Source: CBCXVS01 sp965178525
GTDB taxonomy: Bacteria > Tectomicrobia > Entotheonellia > Entotheonellales > Entotheonellaceae
Length of the DNA: 38,945 nt
Direction of reading: 5' to 3'
Assembly (NCBI GenBank): GCA_965178525.1
Contig: CBCXVS010000026.1
Location: 1-38,945 of the forward strand
The translations under genes and the position numbers were made by a program. Under the pieces are notes generated by a model. It saw only the letters and a program-made list of their open reading frames with translations, made no database searches and was not told where the DNA came from. This document shows, piece by piece, positions 8,088-16,118 of the stretch (its first letter is position 1; each line of letters begins with the position of its first letter).

Positions 8088-8747
8088 ATGGACCGATCAC
8101 TGACCATTGGCCAGCTCGCACAGGCGACTGGGGTGACGGCCAAAACCATTCGCTATTACGAGCAGGTGGGCGTGCTCCCGGCGCCGCGCCGCAGTCCGGC
8201 GGGGTACCGGCAGTATGCCCAACGCGATGTGCACCGACTCTTGTTTCTGCGCCGGGCACGGGCTCTGGGCTTATCGCTGCAGCAGCTCAAAACCCTGACC
8301 GCTGAGCTCGACAATGGGCCTTGTGAAGAGATGCGTCCCCAGCTCCTTGACCTGGTACAGACGCAACTTCACACGGTCAAACAGCAGGTCGCCGAATTCC
8401 AACTCCTACAACAGCAGCTTGAACAACTGCTGCACCGGCTGCTGACCATGCCGCCCACGGATCACACCGAGGGTTGCCGCTGCCTGGACCTCGACACCAC
8501 ACCGACATCAAATGAGGCATCGCAGCAGCCGCTGACCTCTCAGTTAGGAGAAGACACCATGCCGACATCCTACCCTTTGGAGTCTTTAACGATCCTCACC
8601 TCCAATTCCTGTGAGGATGGGAGCTGCGGCTGTGGCTGCGGCTGTGGCGCCACTTTCGTCCACCTGTCGCTGCCATCAGAGCGGGCTGGGCACGAGCAGG
8701 CAGGTGACACGGCCTGCCATGACACGCCAAGAGAGGACGTACGCTGA
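8088..8747 (+). CDS. MerR-family metal-responsive regulator with Cys-rich C-terminal extension
   Basis: 219 residues from the ATG at 8088 (GGGAGGAAGGAAG upstream). Residues 1-72 are a standard MerR winged helix (LTIGQLAQATGVTAKTIRYY, then GYRQYAQRDVHRLLFLRRAR). The dimerisation helix follows from about residue 85. Cys79 and Cys130/Cys132 (EGCRCLDL) sit where ZntR/CadR/MerR proteins place metal ligands. The family normally ends near residue 135-145; this one runs about 80 residues further and contains Cys175, Cys180, Cys182, Cys184 and Cys186 in a CGCGCGCG-like run. Met158 is preceded by a good AGGAG site, so the tail could also be made alone. Likely metals are Zn, Cd, Cu or Hg, which cannot be told apart here. 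No transporter gene is adjacent. Confidence 0.85.
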   Translation: MDRSLTIGQLAQATGVTAKTIRYYEQVGVLPAPRRSPAGYRQYAQRDVHRLLFLRRARALGLSLQQLKTLTAELDNGPCEEMRPQLLDLVQTQLHTVKQQVAEFQLLQQQLEQLLHRLLTMPPTDHTEGCRCLDLDTTPTSNEASQQPLTSQLGEDTMPTSYPLESLTILTSNSCEDGSCGCGCGCGATFVHLSLPSERAGHEQAGDTACHDTPREDVR

Positions 8748-8966
8748 TATTAGGCTCGCCTGGGTCTGGGTTGGCCGCGTTTCACGAGGGCAACATCGCA
8801 CCGACTCGGCGTCGTGCCTTGTTGTCTGCAACGCGCCAGCCCATACTCGACGGATTATTGTGGCGCCATATGTCGTTCTATCCCGCTGCACATCTCTTGC
8901 CCGCCCAGGCGGGACTTTCGCGCCGATGATCGCCCAGCAGACGCGACAACTCCGAATCACGCGAAG

Positions 8967-9506
8967 CTAGACATCAGCGGCCAGCTCCTCGAGCCAAGCT
9001 TGCAAGCGCAGTTGCATAATTTGACGTTGTTCTTCCGCTGCGATCGGTAACTCGGTTTGTGGGTCATGGGCCAAGCGTTGATGCAGGAGGCGCAACATTT
9101 CTGCTGCGCTCTTCCCCCTGGCATAGACAATGAAGATGTAGCCGAATTTCGCTTCGTACGCCTGGTTGCCTTCGGCCAAGCTCTGTAGCACAGCCTCAGA
9201 AACGCCCTGCACCCCGGCCTGCTCACGTGCCGACAATGCCTGAGTATTGGCAAACCTGGCCCGCATGCTATCGATATCGCCGATTTTAGGATGGTGGGCA
9301 AAGGCTTCATGCCAATCGTCTGCTGTCAGATCCCACCACGCCGTATCCGCCATGCCCAGCAGGTGCGTCCGATCAGCAAAGGGGCGCTGCGCAAGTATGC
9401 GCGCAACCCAGCGCCTTGCCCCACAGCAACGTGTTAGAGCGGTCTGCGCGGTGGCGGCATCCAGAGCGTTCAATGTGGCTATAGATTTATCCGGGGTTTC
9501 GTGCAT
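8967..9506 (-). CDS. uraD: OHCU decarboxylase (2-oxo-4-hydroxy-4-carboxy-5-ureidoimidazoline decarboxylase)
   Basis: 179 residues from the ATG at 9506 (a GTG one codon upstream is also possible; neither has a strong ribosome site). It decarboxylates OHCU to S-allantoin, the last step of urate oxidation after uricase and HIU hydrolase. The family hallmarks are present: HHPKIG at residues 71-76 with the catalytic His, SAREQAGV, and the C-terminal FGYIFIVYARGKSAAEML. Length agrees with stand-alone UraD (about 165-180). No hiuH is nearby, but a uricase 3' remnant lies divergently 160 bp away, so a urate operon probably existed here and was broken. UraD itself appears intact. Confidence 0.9.
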   Translation of the reverse strand: MHETPDKSIATLNALDAATAQTALTRCCGARRWVARILAQRPFADRTHLLGMADTAWWDLTADDWHEAFAHHPKIGDIDSMRARFANTQALSAREQAGVQGVSEAVLQSLAEGNQAYEAKFGYIFIVYARGKSAAEMLRLLHQRLAHDPQTELPIAAEEQRQIMQLRLQAWLEELAADV

Positions 9507-9619
9507 CACTCAGCCGTCGTGGGAATGATCATCAACCTCTCACAGCTGATATGCGAGTTGTTATCGCCAACCCAGCAGTTTAGGATCTTCTAGGCGACAT
9601 GCTCTCTTACCATATAAGG

Positions 9620-9670
9620 CCCTGGACAAAATTAGCGACATCGTTTTTCCAGAGGAAAGATACGAATTTA
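9620..9670 (+). repeat. 51-bp dispersed repeat, copy A (possible mobile-element end)
   Basis: This stretch matches 11134-11184 in the same orientation with only two differences, and the match stops abruptly on both sides. It abuts the truncated uricase reading frame. It is probably the end of a lost insertion element or a recombination scar. Confidence 0.8.
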
Positions 9671-9840
9671 GAGCCGCCTTAGCCGCCGCACCGGACGTGG
9701 CCGAGATCACGTTGTCCATGCCCAACATCCACTATCTCCCTATTGACCTGTCGCACTTCGGCCTGGAGACGCACGGGCAGTGGTTTCTCCCCACTGACGA
9801 ACCCTATGGGCATATTGAAGCGACGCTGCGACGGGAATAA
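9670..9840 (+). pseudogene. Uricase (urate oxidase) 3' remnant
   Basis: The frame ending at the TAA 9838-9840 encodes about 56 residues matching the C-terminus of urate oxidase: VAEITLSMPNIHYLPIDLS, FGLETHGQWFLPTDEPYG and HIEATLRRE. In uricases this segment corresponds to 'MPN-K/I-H-Y ... DL-x-x-F-G-L ... D-x-PYG-x-I-E-A-T'. The remaining roughly 230 residues are missing; upstream of residue R at 9670 the sequence switches into the 51-bp repeat. The fragment has no start codon of its own and is not expected to be functional. It sits divergent to uraD, its pathway partner. Confidence 0.85.
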
Positions 9841-9897
9841 ACAGATTATAAGAAAGGACAGGCGAGAGGGATCGCTATCCTGCAGGGCCGAAAGCGA

Positions 9898-10014
9898 TCA
9901 CCGACTATACTTGCGTTCACCCTTACTCACCCGCAATCGCGCTTTCTGCAGCTTCTTCCGTCGGGTGGCCTTGAGACGGGCCGTTTTATTGGGTCTGCCG
10001 GTTGCTCTTTTCAT
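9898..10014 (-). CDS. 38-residue highly basic protein
   Basis: A short frame with a strong ribosome site (AAGGAG, 8 nt before the ATG). The product begins MKRATGRPNKTARLKATRRK and is almost half Lys/Arg, ending KGERKYSR. It resembles small ribosomal or nucleoid proteins in composition, but I do not recognise a family. It begins 33 bp after the Rho_N-like gene on the same strand, so both are probably one transcript. The good ribosome site and position are the reasons to call it real. Confidence 0.55.
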   Translation of the reverse strand: MKRATGRPNKTARLKATRRKKLQKARLRVSKGERKYSR

Positions 10015-10047
10015 GTGTGTACTCCTTCTTGCCGTCCGATTCCGGCA

Positions 10048-10383
10048 TTACACCGAAGTCGTTTTCGCGAGGTGGCGCAAACGCCGTTTCCGCCTTTTAA
10101 TATCCTTGCGCGCCTTTTTGACCGCCGTTGTATCGTGATCGGCCAACGCGGCGTCCCGTTCGCTTTTTAGGGCCGTGATCTCTTGCTTCAAGGTGCCTTT
10201 GTTTTCTGCGAGTTTTTCTCGTAAGGCGCGTACCGCAGCTTCCAGATTGATTCCGTATATCGGCGCCAGGGCTTCAATCAACTGCTCTTTGTTCATGCCA
10301 TGCACACCGACAATGCTTGGATGTTGCAACGCTTCCTCGCGCAACTTGACCACCGTCATACGCTGCATCTCACGTAATTCCAT
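10048..10383 (-). CDS. Rho N-terminal-domain-like small protein
   Basis: 111 residues from the ATG at 10383, which has AAGGAG 7 nt upstream. Residues 1-45 resemble the Rho_N (SAP-like) helix-extended-loop-helix fold (MTVVKLREEA ... GVHGMNKEQLIEAL). Such domains bind RNA or DNA. The remainder is a charged coiled-coil-like helix (LKQEITALKSERDAAL) ending in a strongly basic tail (KKARKDIKRRKRRLRHLAK). This suggests a nucleic-acid-binding protein, but no specific role can be assigned. It is followed by the 38-residue basic gene. Confidence 0.7.
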   Translation of the reverse strand: MELREMQRMTVVKLREEALQHPSIVGVHGMNKEQLIEALAPIYGINLEAAVRALREKLAENKGTLKQEITALKSERDAALADHDTTAVKKARKDIKRRKRRLRHLAKTTSV

Positions 10384-10583
10384 CGTCTCGCTCCTTCTGA
10401 TACGTTCTGGCGGCACGTAGGGAGGGTATAGAGGCATGTAGTGTAGCATACTTTACGGCATTCGACAGTGCCATAGCGCGGCCCGCCTCTACGTCATCTA
10501 TCGCGCTGGCATGGACCGTTGACCTAGCCGAGGCGTCTGGTGTAGGCTCGCACGTGCATTCATCCACCCCAATCGGAGTTCGT

Positions 10584-11078
10584 ATGGCAATTTTACCCAT
10601 CATGCTTTGGATTCACATCCTCACCATGGTCGTCGTGCTAGGCGGCTATATCTTTCTCAGCTTCTTCTGGTGGCCCGTTCTCAAACGATCCACAGACGAT
10701 ATCCGGCTACAAGTGCACATGATGGCACAGACCCTCCGCCGATTCTACACGACGGTGGTCTTGGCTTTAACCGTGCAGATTCTTACCGGAGGGCTTTACC
10801 TGCTACCCCCGGCCTACCGTGCCTTCGGTGCCGGCCAGGAAGCCGCGCTGGCCGCATTTCATCAGCTGCTTATCATCAAGCTGGCAGCCGTCTTTCTCGT
10901 GCTACTGCTGGTACCGATGCAGCTCTTTGGCATGGCGTTCCGCCTGACCCGGATGGACGCCGGGATCTATGAATTCGATCCGACGCTCTTCATACGTATC
11001 AGCCGGCGTATGCAGAGCATCTCCTATGTGATCATCGGCCTCCTGACCCTGGTGGTCATCGTTTCGGCGTCCCTCTAA
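10584..11078 (+). CDS. Four-helix integral membrane protein (CopD/DUF2269-like)
   Basis: 164 residues from the ATG at 10584, with GGAG 5-8 nt upstream; an in-frame ATG at 10554 would add a poor leader. Four transmembrane segments are clear: ILPIMLWIHILTMVVVLGGY, VVLALTVQILTGGLYLL, LLIIKLAAVFLVLLLVPMQL and ISYVIIGLLTLVVIVSASL. The first helix carries His in WIHIL and the third region AFHQLLIIK, which resembles CopD/DUF2269 proteins where such histidines may bind copper or haem. The exact role is unknown. It stands alone between the minus-strand small genes and the 51-bp repeat copy B. Confidence 0.6.
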   Translation: MAILPIMLWIHILTMVVVLGGYIFLSFFWWPVLKRSTDDIRLQVHMMAQTLRRFYTTVVLALTVQILTGGLYLLPPAYRAFGAGQEAALAAFHQLLIIKLAAVFLVLLLVPMQLFGMAFRLTRMDAGIYEFDPTLFIRISRRMQSISYVIIGLLTLVVIVSASL

Positions 11079-11133
11079 TCGGGCGTTTACACGTTTTCAG
11101 ACGTCCGTGTCCATTGCTGACACCCTCCTAAGT

Positions 11134-11184
11134 CCCTGGACAAAATTAGCGACATCGTTTTTCCAGAGGAAAAATATGAATTTA
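11134..11184 (+). repeat. 51-bp dispersed repeat, copy B
   Basis: Same sequence and orientation as 9620-9670 except two substitutions. It lies between the membrane-protein gene and the 3' end of the small minus-strand gene at 11200-11502. Confidence 0.8.
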
Positions 11185-11199
11185 GTTTGGTTCGGGCAC

Positions 11200-11502
11200 T
11201 TACTGAGCACAAACCTCCAAGAGACGTTGTAGAAATGCGACCGTTTCTGCCTGCACAGGGTCTTCGCAAACAGGCGCAGGGACAATCCCTGCAGTCTCTG
11301 CGGTCTCCACCACCCGCAAGGTCAGCCGGACAGCAGGATGTGACGCATGCAGAAAAATCTCGATTTCCGTTCTCTGCTCACCGTGAAACGTCTGCAGAAA
11401 GGCATACGGTTCTTGCAACAAAAATGCCGTTAGCCGAGACAACACATGTTGCATGCGGGCTAACGACATATCCAGAGTGATGGTTGGCATGGTATCAGAC
11501 AT
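11200..11502 (-). CDS. Hypothetical protein downstream of cca
   Basis: 100 residues or 96 if the second Met is the start; no clear ribosome site. The sequence is protein-like and moderately acidic (SLARMQHVLSRLTAFLLQEP, FHGEQRTEIEIFLHAS), with no membrane helix or recognised domain. It follows cca on the same strand by 40 bp, with a heptamer repeat in the gap, so it may be the last gene of that operon. Its 3' end lies 15 bp from the 51-bp repeat, so truncation by that event is possible. Confidence 0.45.
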   Translation of the reverse strand: MSDTMPTITLDMSLARMQHVLSRLTAFLLQEPYAFLQTFHGEQRTEIEIFLHASHPAVRLTLRVVETAETAGIVPAPVCEDPVQAETVAFLQRLLEVCAQ

Positions 11503-11510
11503 GTTTTATC

Positions 11511-11538
11511 AATCCGCAATCCGCAATCCGCAATCGGG
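11511..11538 (-). repeat. Heptamer tandem repeat (AATCCGC x ~3.5)
   Basis: Three perfect units plus a changed fourth, directly behind the cca stop codon. The unit differs by one base from the GGAATGC arrays at 7841 and 36586 when read on the other strand (GCGGATT versus GCGGAAT), so it may be a divergent member of the same repeat class. Confidence 0.75.
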
Positions 11539-11542
11539 GCTA

Positions 11543-12877
11543 TCAAGCGCTGGCATCCGCCTCCTGCTGGGCGATAGCCAGCAATGCGGCCCGGGTGTTG
11601 CAACTCGGATCATCCAAGACCCGGTGCAAGAGCCGTTGGAGGAGGTGTCCCATTTGCGGACCCGGGGGAATACCCAGACGTTGCAAATCGTGGCCGTTAA
11701 TGGCCAGTTCCTTAAGGCTGAAGGGTGTGTTGCGCGCGATCTCGTCCTGTAAACGCTGACGTAGCGCCAAGAGATCATCGGCAGACACTTCCGGCTTGTT
11801 AGCCCAGTGGTCAGCCAGGCGGAGCTCGACGAGCATGCAAGCAATGTCCGGACTGACACGCGACACAAAATGTCGCAGCGCTACGTCCGATACCAGGGCT
11901 GGCACGGCAAAATGGCGCTCGCGAATCAGTGTCTCAATGCGGTCGAGGTGCGCTCCGATCATCCTCATTTTCAAGGCTTCCAGGCGCTCGCGAGCCATCT
12001 GCGCCGTGCCTTGGCCCGCCTGTTCGGGGTGCTGACTGTCCTGCAGTAACGCAGCCAAGAGTAGGTCGAGATGACCTCGATAGACCAATTCCTCACGCTG
12101 TTGCACGGCGTCAAGGCGTCGCATCGCGCGTGTAAAGACATCATCGATAGGATCGCCAATATCGGCCCGCCCGGCAAGTTCCGGCAAAATATAGGGGAGC
12201 AAGCCGGTTTCCCGCATCAGGATGAAACCGGACGCCGGCGAGGCGGCTTGGAACAGTTTGCGCAATTCTTCTGCGATGCGCTCTGGCGCTACGGTCGTCA
12301 TCGAGGCGGCATGAGCCTGCATGGCCTGTCGCGTGGCGGTTTCGACTGTAAGGCCGAAGCGGGCGGCGAGCTGAATACCACGCAACATCCGCAAGGGATC
12401 TTCCGGAAAGGCGCGCACACTGACCTGGCGCAACAGACGCTGATCCAGATCCCGGCGGCCGTCAAAGGGGTCGATCACTTGCTCCGTTTCGAGATCGATA
12501 GCCAAAGCGTTGATGGTAAAGTCACGCCGTCCCAGGTCGGTTTCAATGGGCAGGGTATGATCGAATGAGACCTCGAAATCCCGGTGCCCGGTCCCGGTCG
12601 AGACCTCGGTGCGGGGCAAGGCGATATCAATCGGCGGGCCGTCCCAGCGGCGCGGCAGAAATTTGATCATGCCAAAAGCACGCCCAATGAGCTGTACCCG
12701 TCCGTGCTGCCGTAGCAACCGAATCAACGTCTGTTGCGGCAGACCGGCCACGAGCAGATCGACATCTTTGCGGGGCTCTCCGAGCAGGTCATCCCGCACG
12801 GTTCCCCCCACCGTGTAGACACGCCCGCCTTGCTGCTGCAAGGCTCGGACGAACGGTAGGGGGATCAGCATCGCCAT
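11543..12877 (-). CDS. cca: CCA tRNA nucleotidyltransferase / poly(A) polymerase family (class II)
   Basis: 444 residues from the ATG at 12877 (the frame is open further upstream, but that part overlaps the preceding small gene). The enzyme adds or repairs the 3' CCA end of tRNAs. The nucleotidyltransferase head has VGGTVRDDLLG (residues 23-33) and the catalytic DVD (Asp38, Asp40). Then come RRDFTINALAIDL, DPFDGRRDLDQRLLR and FPEDPLRMLRGIQLAARFGL, the standard motifs. The remaining helical part is the neck/body/tail. A poly(A) polymerase cannot be excluded from sequence alone. It starts 10 bp after the 65-residue gene, so both should be co-transcribed from the promoter near 13450. Confidence 0.92.
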   Translation of the reverse strand: MAMLIPLPFVRALQQQGGRVYTVGGTVRDDLLGEPRKDVDLLVAGLPQQTLIRLLRQHGRVQLIGRAFGMIKFLPRRWDGPPIDIALPRTEVSTGTGHRDFEVSFDHTLPIETDLGRRDFTINALAIDLETEQVIDPFDGRRDLDQRLLRQVSVRAFPEDPLRMLRGIQLAARFGLTVETATRQAMQAHAASMTTVAPERIAEELRKLFQAASPASGFILMRETGLLPYILPELAGRADIGDPIDDVFTRAMRRLDAVQQREELVYRGHLDLLLAALLQDSQHPEQAGQGTAQMARERLEALKMRMIGAHLDRIETLIRERHFAVPALVSDVALRHFVSRVSPDIACMLVELRLADHWANKPEVSADDLLALRQRLQDEIARNTPFSLKELAINGHDLQRLGIPPGPQMGHLLQRLLHRVLDDPSCNTRAALLAIAQQEADASA

Positions 12878-12887
12878 CGTGACGTCT

Positions 12888-13085
12888 TTAGAATGCTCGC
12901 ACGGATTGCGGCCGATAGGTAATGATCTTTTGATCCGGGCTGAGTGTGCAGTGCTTGGCAAATTCCTGCATGTTCTCATGCAACACATCCCGGTGCGTAT
13001 ACCAGAAACGCAAGGCTTTGCGCTTGGCATCGAACCGGTTTTTGCCAATAAATTTGAGGGTTCTTTCGGGCGTAGCGAGGGTCAT
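12888..13085 (-). CDS. Small basic protein upstream of cca
   Basis: 65 residues from the ATG at 13085, chosen because GAGGAGG lies 6 nt upstream; the ATG two codons earlier is too close to it. It begins MTLATPERTLKFIGKNRFDA and is rich in Lys, Arg and aromatic residues. There is no recognised domain. It is separated from cca by 10 bp and preceded by a terminator-like hairpin, so its expression may be attenuated. Confidence 0.6.
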   Translation of the reverse strand: MTLATPERTLKFIGKNRFDAKRKALRFWYTHRDVLHENMQEFAKHCTLSPDQKIITYRPQSVRAF

Positions 13086-13132
13086 AGCCATCCTCCTCGC
13101 GGACTCTGTCCTGCCGCAAGGCTGCGCCGGTC

Positions 13133-13434
13133 ATAAAAAAACCGAATGCCCATCCCTCTTTCCATTCTGCGGGGTTGGGTATTCGGTGCTGAAGACCCTC
13201 GTGAGGTGCACACTTAGCAGTGTGTCACCTCCTTGCCCGTACAGCGGAAAGAATAGCGATGGAGCAACCTGGCGCGTAGACCTAAGCCCGCGTGATGTGT
13301 GTTCGATCTCGGAATATCCGAGTTCTGCGAAGAGATCAATGATCGACTAGGGCCGCTTTGTTCCATCATCTCCAACTCACTTTGTGAATCATCTGCCATG
13401 CATTGGCAGGCATACTCATGCCAACGCAGACAAC
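13133..13434 (-). ncRNA. Candidate structured leader or small RNA upstream of the cca operon
   Basis: The 551-bp gap 13086-13636 has no convincing gene. On the minus strand it shows a near-consensus sigma-70 promoter, then about 300 nt with several hairpins: CTCGGA/TCCGAG (13308-13322), a 12-bp stem with one bulge (13203-13231), and a compact hairpin with a U-tract (13135-13187). A 61-codon frame (13214-13399) lies inside but has no ribosome site. It does not match 6S, tmRNA, RNase P, SRP or T-box patterns that I know. It may be a free small RNA or a regulated leader, as the terminator lies 50 nt before the next gene. Confidence 0.4.
13135..13187 (-). terminator. Intrinsic terminator or attenuator hairpin
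   Basis: On the minus strand ACCGAATACCCA (13187-13176) pairs with TGGGCATTCGGT (13152-13141), one mismatch, and is followed by a run of seven T (13141-13135). It stands just upstream of the 65-residue gene and cca, so it would stop or attenuate transcription entering them. Confidence 0.75.
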
Positions 13435-13440
13435 TCCATA

Positions 13441-13469
13441 ACTATAGTGCCGAGACTGCCATATGACAA
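13441..13469 (-). promoter_or_regulatory. Sigma-70-like promoter
   Basis: On the minus strand TTGTCA (13469-13464) and TATAGT (13446-13441) are 17 bp apart. Transcription would start near 13434 and run into the structured leader. This is one of the best promoter matches I see in the window. Confidence 0.6.
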
Positions 13470-13636
13470 GTCCTCGCAGCGTATGCCGACGCATTTTTTC
13501 TCATGCCCGCTGATCAGGCAAAACCGCGGCAGGAGGCCGTCGCATCTCAGGATCCAACCATGCAGGCACTCCCCTTTCAACACGATATGAAATAATGAAC
13601 AAGGCCCGTTGTTTCTCTGTTCATGGGAGTCCTACT

Positions 13637-15125
13637 ATGCTCGCTCTGCAGCACCTGTATCCCCTGCTACCCGACGGCGACTGGGTAGCCGAAGCACCGC
13701 AGCCCTTTCCCTCGGACATCCCGGAAAAACTCGTCAGCTGTTTGTGGTTCGATCCCCGCTGGCGTCCGTCCGAGCTCGGCACGCTGGATGGCCGACGATT
13801 CACCGTTCTGTCTCCCGGCCAATGGAATCGGCAAGCCGGGCCGGATTTCCGCCAGGCCGTCATCGCCTATGCCGATGGCGAACGGTGCCGAGGGGATGTC
13901 GAAATCCACCGTCTGACCTCTGGCTGGGCCGCACATCGGCATCATTTGGACACGCGTTATAACCAGGTAATCTTGCACGTGGTGCTACGCCATGACCGCA
14001 TGGCGGCCGAGGTGACTCGGGCCGATGGGCAGGCCGTGCCCCAGGTGGCTTTGGAGGCGTGGTTGCCGCGTCCCCTATCGGCCCTACTGGGCTGAAATTC
14101 CGCTGGAGGATTATCCCCGCAAGCATGCGCCACGCATTGGACATTGTTATGCGCGGCTGCGCACGTCGGAGCTGGCAGATGTGCAGCGCTTCCTGGAACG
14201 TGCCGGTGAGACGCGCCTGCAGCGGCGCATGGAACGCTGGCACCCTCGGGCCGCGGCTGTTGGACTCGGGCAGGCAATGTACGAAGCGGTGCTGCGGTCT
14301 CTTGGCGCCGCCGGCTACCGCCACCGCTTCCAGGACCTGGCGCGGCGGCTGTCCTGGCAGGAGGCGCAAGGCTGCTTGCAAGCCGTTCCGATCGTTGACA
14401 GAACGGCAGCGGCAGAGGCGCTCTTACTCGGCCTTGCCGGTATCCTGCCGCAAGCGGTTGCGATCATGGCCGGTATGGATGCGGAAACGCGGGACTATAT
14501 GGCCGGACTGTGCCGCCACTGGGAGATGTTTCCTGCTGACATACGACAACGCGCCCAGACTCAGAGTTCCTGGCAGCAACCGCATGTGCGGCCGGCGAAC
14601 ACGCCGGAACGGCGGCTGACGGGGATGGCGCAACTGCTCGCCCGTCATCGCGACATGGATTTGCTCCAAGCCGGTTTGACCTTATGCCGTACTCACACCA
14701 GCGGCTCGACGGCCCGAACCCTCTGCAAGCACTTGACGGCCTTGTGTGAGACACCAGAGCCGTCATATTGGAACCGGCACGCCCATTTCGGCAGCCGGCC
14801 AGGCAAAGCCCAACGGCTCATCGGCAACCAGCGTGCCCTCACCGTGGTGATTGATGCCATGTTGCCGCTGCTACTGCTCGCGGCACAGCAGCAAGGCGAT
14901 ATCGGACTCTGTCATACGCTCCTGCACGGCTATCGGACGGCGCCACGCCTGCCGGACAACGCCGTCTTACGTGACATGGCGCGACGCTTATTGGGGGATG
15001 ATCCCGCGCTCCTGTCGCTGGTCACGGGTGCGCGGCAGCAACAGGGCGTGCTACAGATCTATGAGGATTTTTGCAGCAATGATGAAGGGGATTGTCAGGG
15101 ATGCGGCTTCCCGGCGATTCCCTAA
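13637..15125 (+). pseudogene. DUF2851 family protein, split by a +1 frameshift
   Basis: The first frame (ATG 13637 to TGA 14095) has the DUF2851 N-terminus: LWFDPRW, SPGQWNRQAGPDFRQAVI, GDVEIHRLTSGWAAHRHH and YNQVILHVVLRHD. The rest of the family continues in the next frame to 15125, with LERAGETRLQRRMERW, AMYEAVLRSLGAAGYRHRF and the C-terminal QQGVLQIYEDFC ... CQGCGF cysteines. Removing one G from the GGG at 14089-14091 gives a continuous protein of about 495 residues (…SALLAEIPLEDYP…). DUF2851 has no established function. Because the rest is intact, a sequencing error, a very recent mutation or a functional frameshift are all possible. Confidence 0.8.
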
Positions 15126-15135
15126 ACCGATCGTC

Positions 15136-16088
15136 TTATGCCCCGGTCACCGACTTCGCGGCTTGCCCCAAGAGACGCATGGTCCGATCGTACGACGCGG
15201 TGCTATCACGGCCAGCGGTGATGGGAGAGACCAGAATTTCCGTGGCGCCCATCTTGAATAGTTCCTGCAGGCGCTCCGTCACCCGCGTTTCATCGCCCCA
15301 CAGCACGACGGCGTCAACCATGCCGTCGCTCCAGCTGCCTTCCGTCGCCTCCGGAAAGCCTGCCGCCACCAACATACGCTGATAAAAGGGCAACCTGGGA
15401 TTCATAATCTGATCCCGCACCGCCGCCCCACCTCCTCCGCGTTCTCGTGCACGCACACGGGCGCATGGGCAATCAGAGGCGGCACCGGGCGGCCCGCCTT
15501 GTCGGCGCCCGCTTGCATCGCCGGGAGCGCGACATCGCGCAAATACGGCCCCGGACAAATCCAGCTAATGGCGCCATCGGCTTCCGCCCCGCACAGCTCG
15601 AACGAGCCCCGCTGCAACGCCGACGCCATGACCGGCACATCCAGCGGCGCGGTGATGGCGTCGTGGGCCTGATAATAAGTGCCGTCAAACTCGACGCGGC
15701 CCTCTTGCATCAGTTCCTTCAGAATCTGCACGTACTCCCGCAAATGCCCGAGAGGCGAGGTAAAATTCATGCCCATCGATTCCATCATGGGCCGATGGCT
15801 CGGACCGACGCCAAGCCGGAAGCCCCCAGGCGCGAGTTGGGCTACGACCTGGGTTTGCTGCACCATGACCAACGGATGGCGCGGAAAAGTCGGCACGATG
15901 GACGTGCCCAGCTTGATGTGCTGCGTGCGCACGGCCGCGGCTGCAAAGGCGGTAATACTATCCAGACGCGCCCCGCCCGTGGTCATCCAGGCGGCCTGAA
16001 TCCCCAGTTGTTCCGCTTGCTCGATCATGTCCAGGATCTCGTTCATATCGTTCCCGCGTACGGCGACGCCAATGCGTTGTTCACTCAT
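15136..16088 (-). pseudogene. LLM-class (luciferase-like) F420-dependent oxidoreductase, frameshifted
   Basis: The first frame (ATG 16088, AGGAGGG upstream) encodes the TIM-barrel N-terminal two thirds: LGTSIVPTFPRHPLVMVQQT, FRLGVGPSHRPMMESMG, VPVMASALQ. It resembles the MSMEG_4879-type F420 group. It runs into a stop at 15402. The C-terminal part continues in another frame to 15136 (PFYQRMLVAAGFPEA, then GDETRVTERLQELFKMGATE). Adding one base to the CCCC at 15426-15429 joins them. The substrate is unknown. It is the second gene of a pair with the LLM gene 30 bp upstream. As with the DUF2851 gene, error or recent mutation cannot be told apart. Confidence 0.82.
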
Positions 16089-16118
16089 TTTTGTACCCTC
16101 CTTTTTGAGTGATTGCGT

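Noticed and set aside
13214..13399. 61-codon minus-strand gene
   Set aside because: No ribosome site and no recognisable domain; it overlaps the structured RNA candidate.
13133..13434. 6S RNA, tmRNA, RNase P RNA or T-box leader
   Set aside because: Conserved sequence blocks of these RNAs are absent, although promoter and terminator support some transcript.
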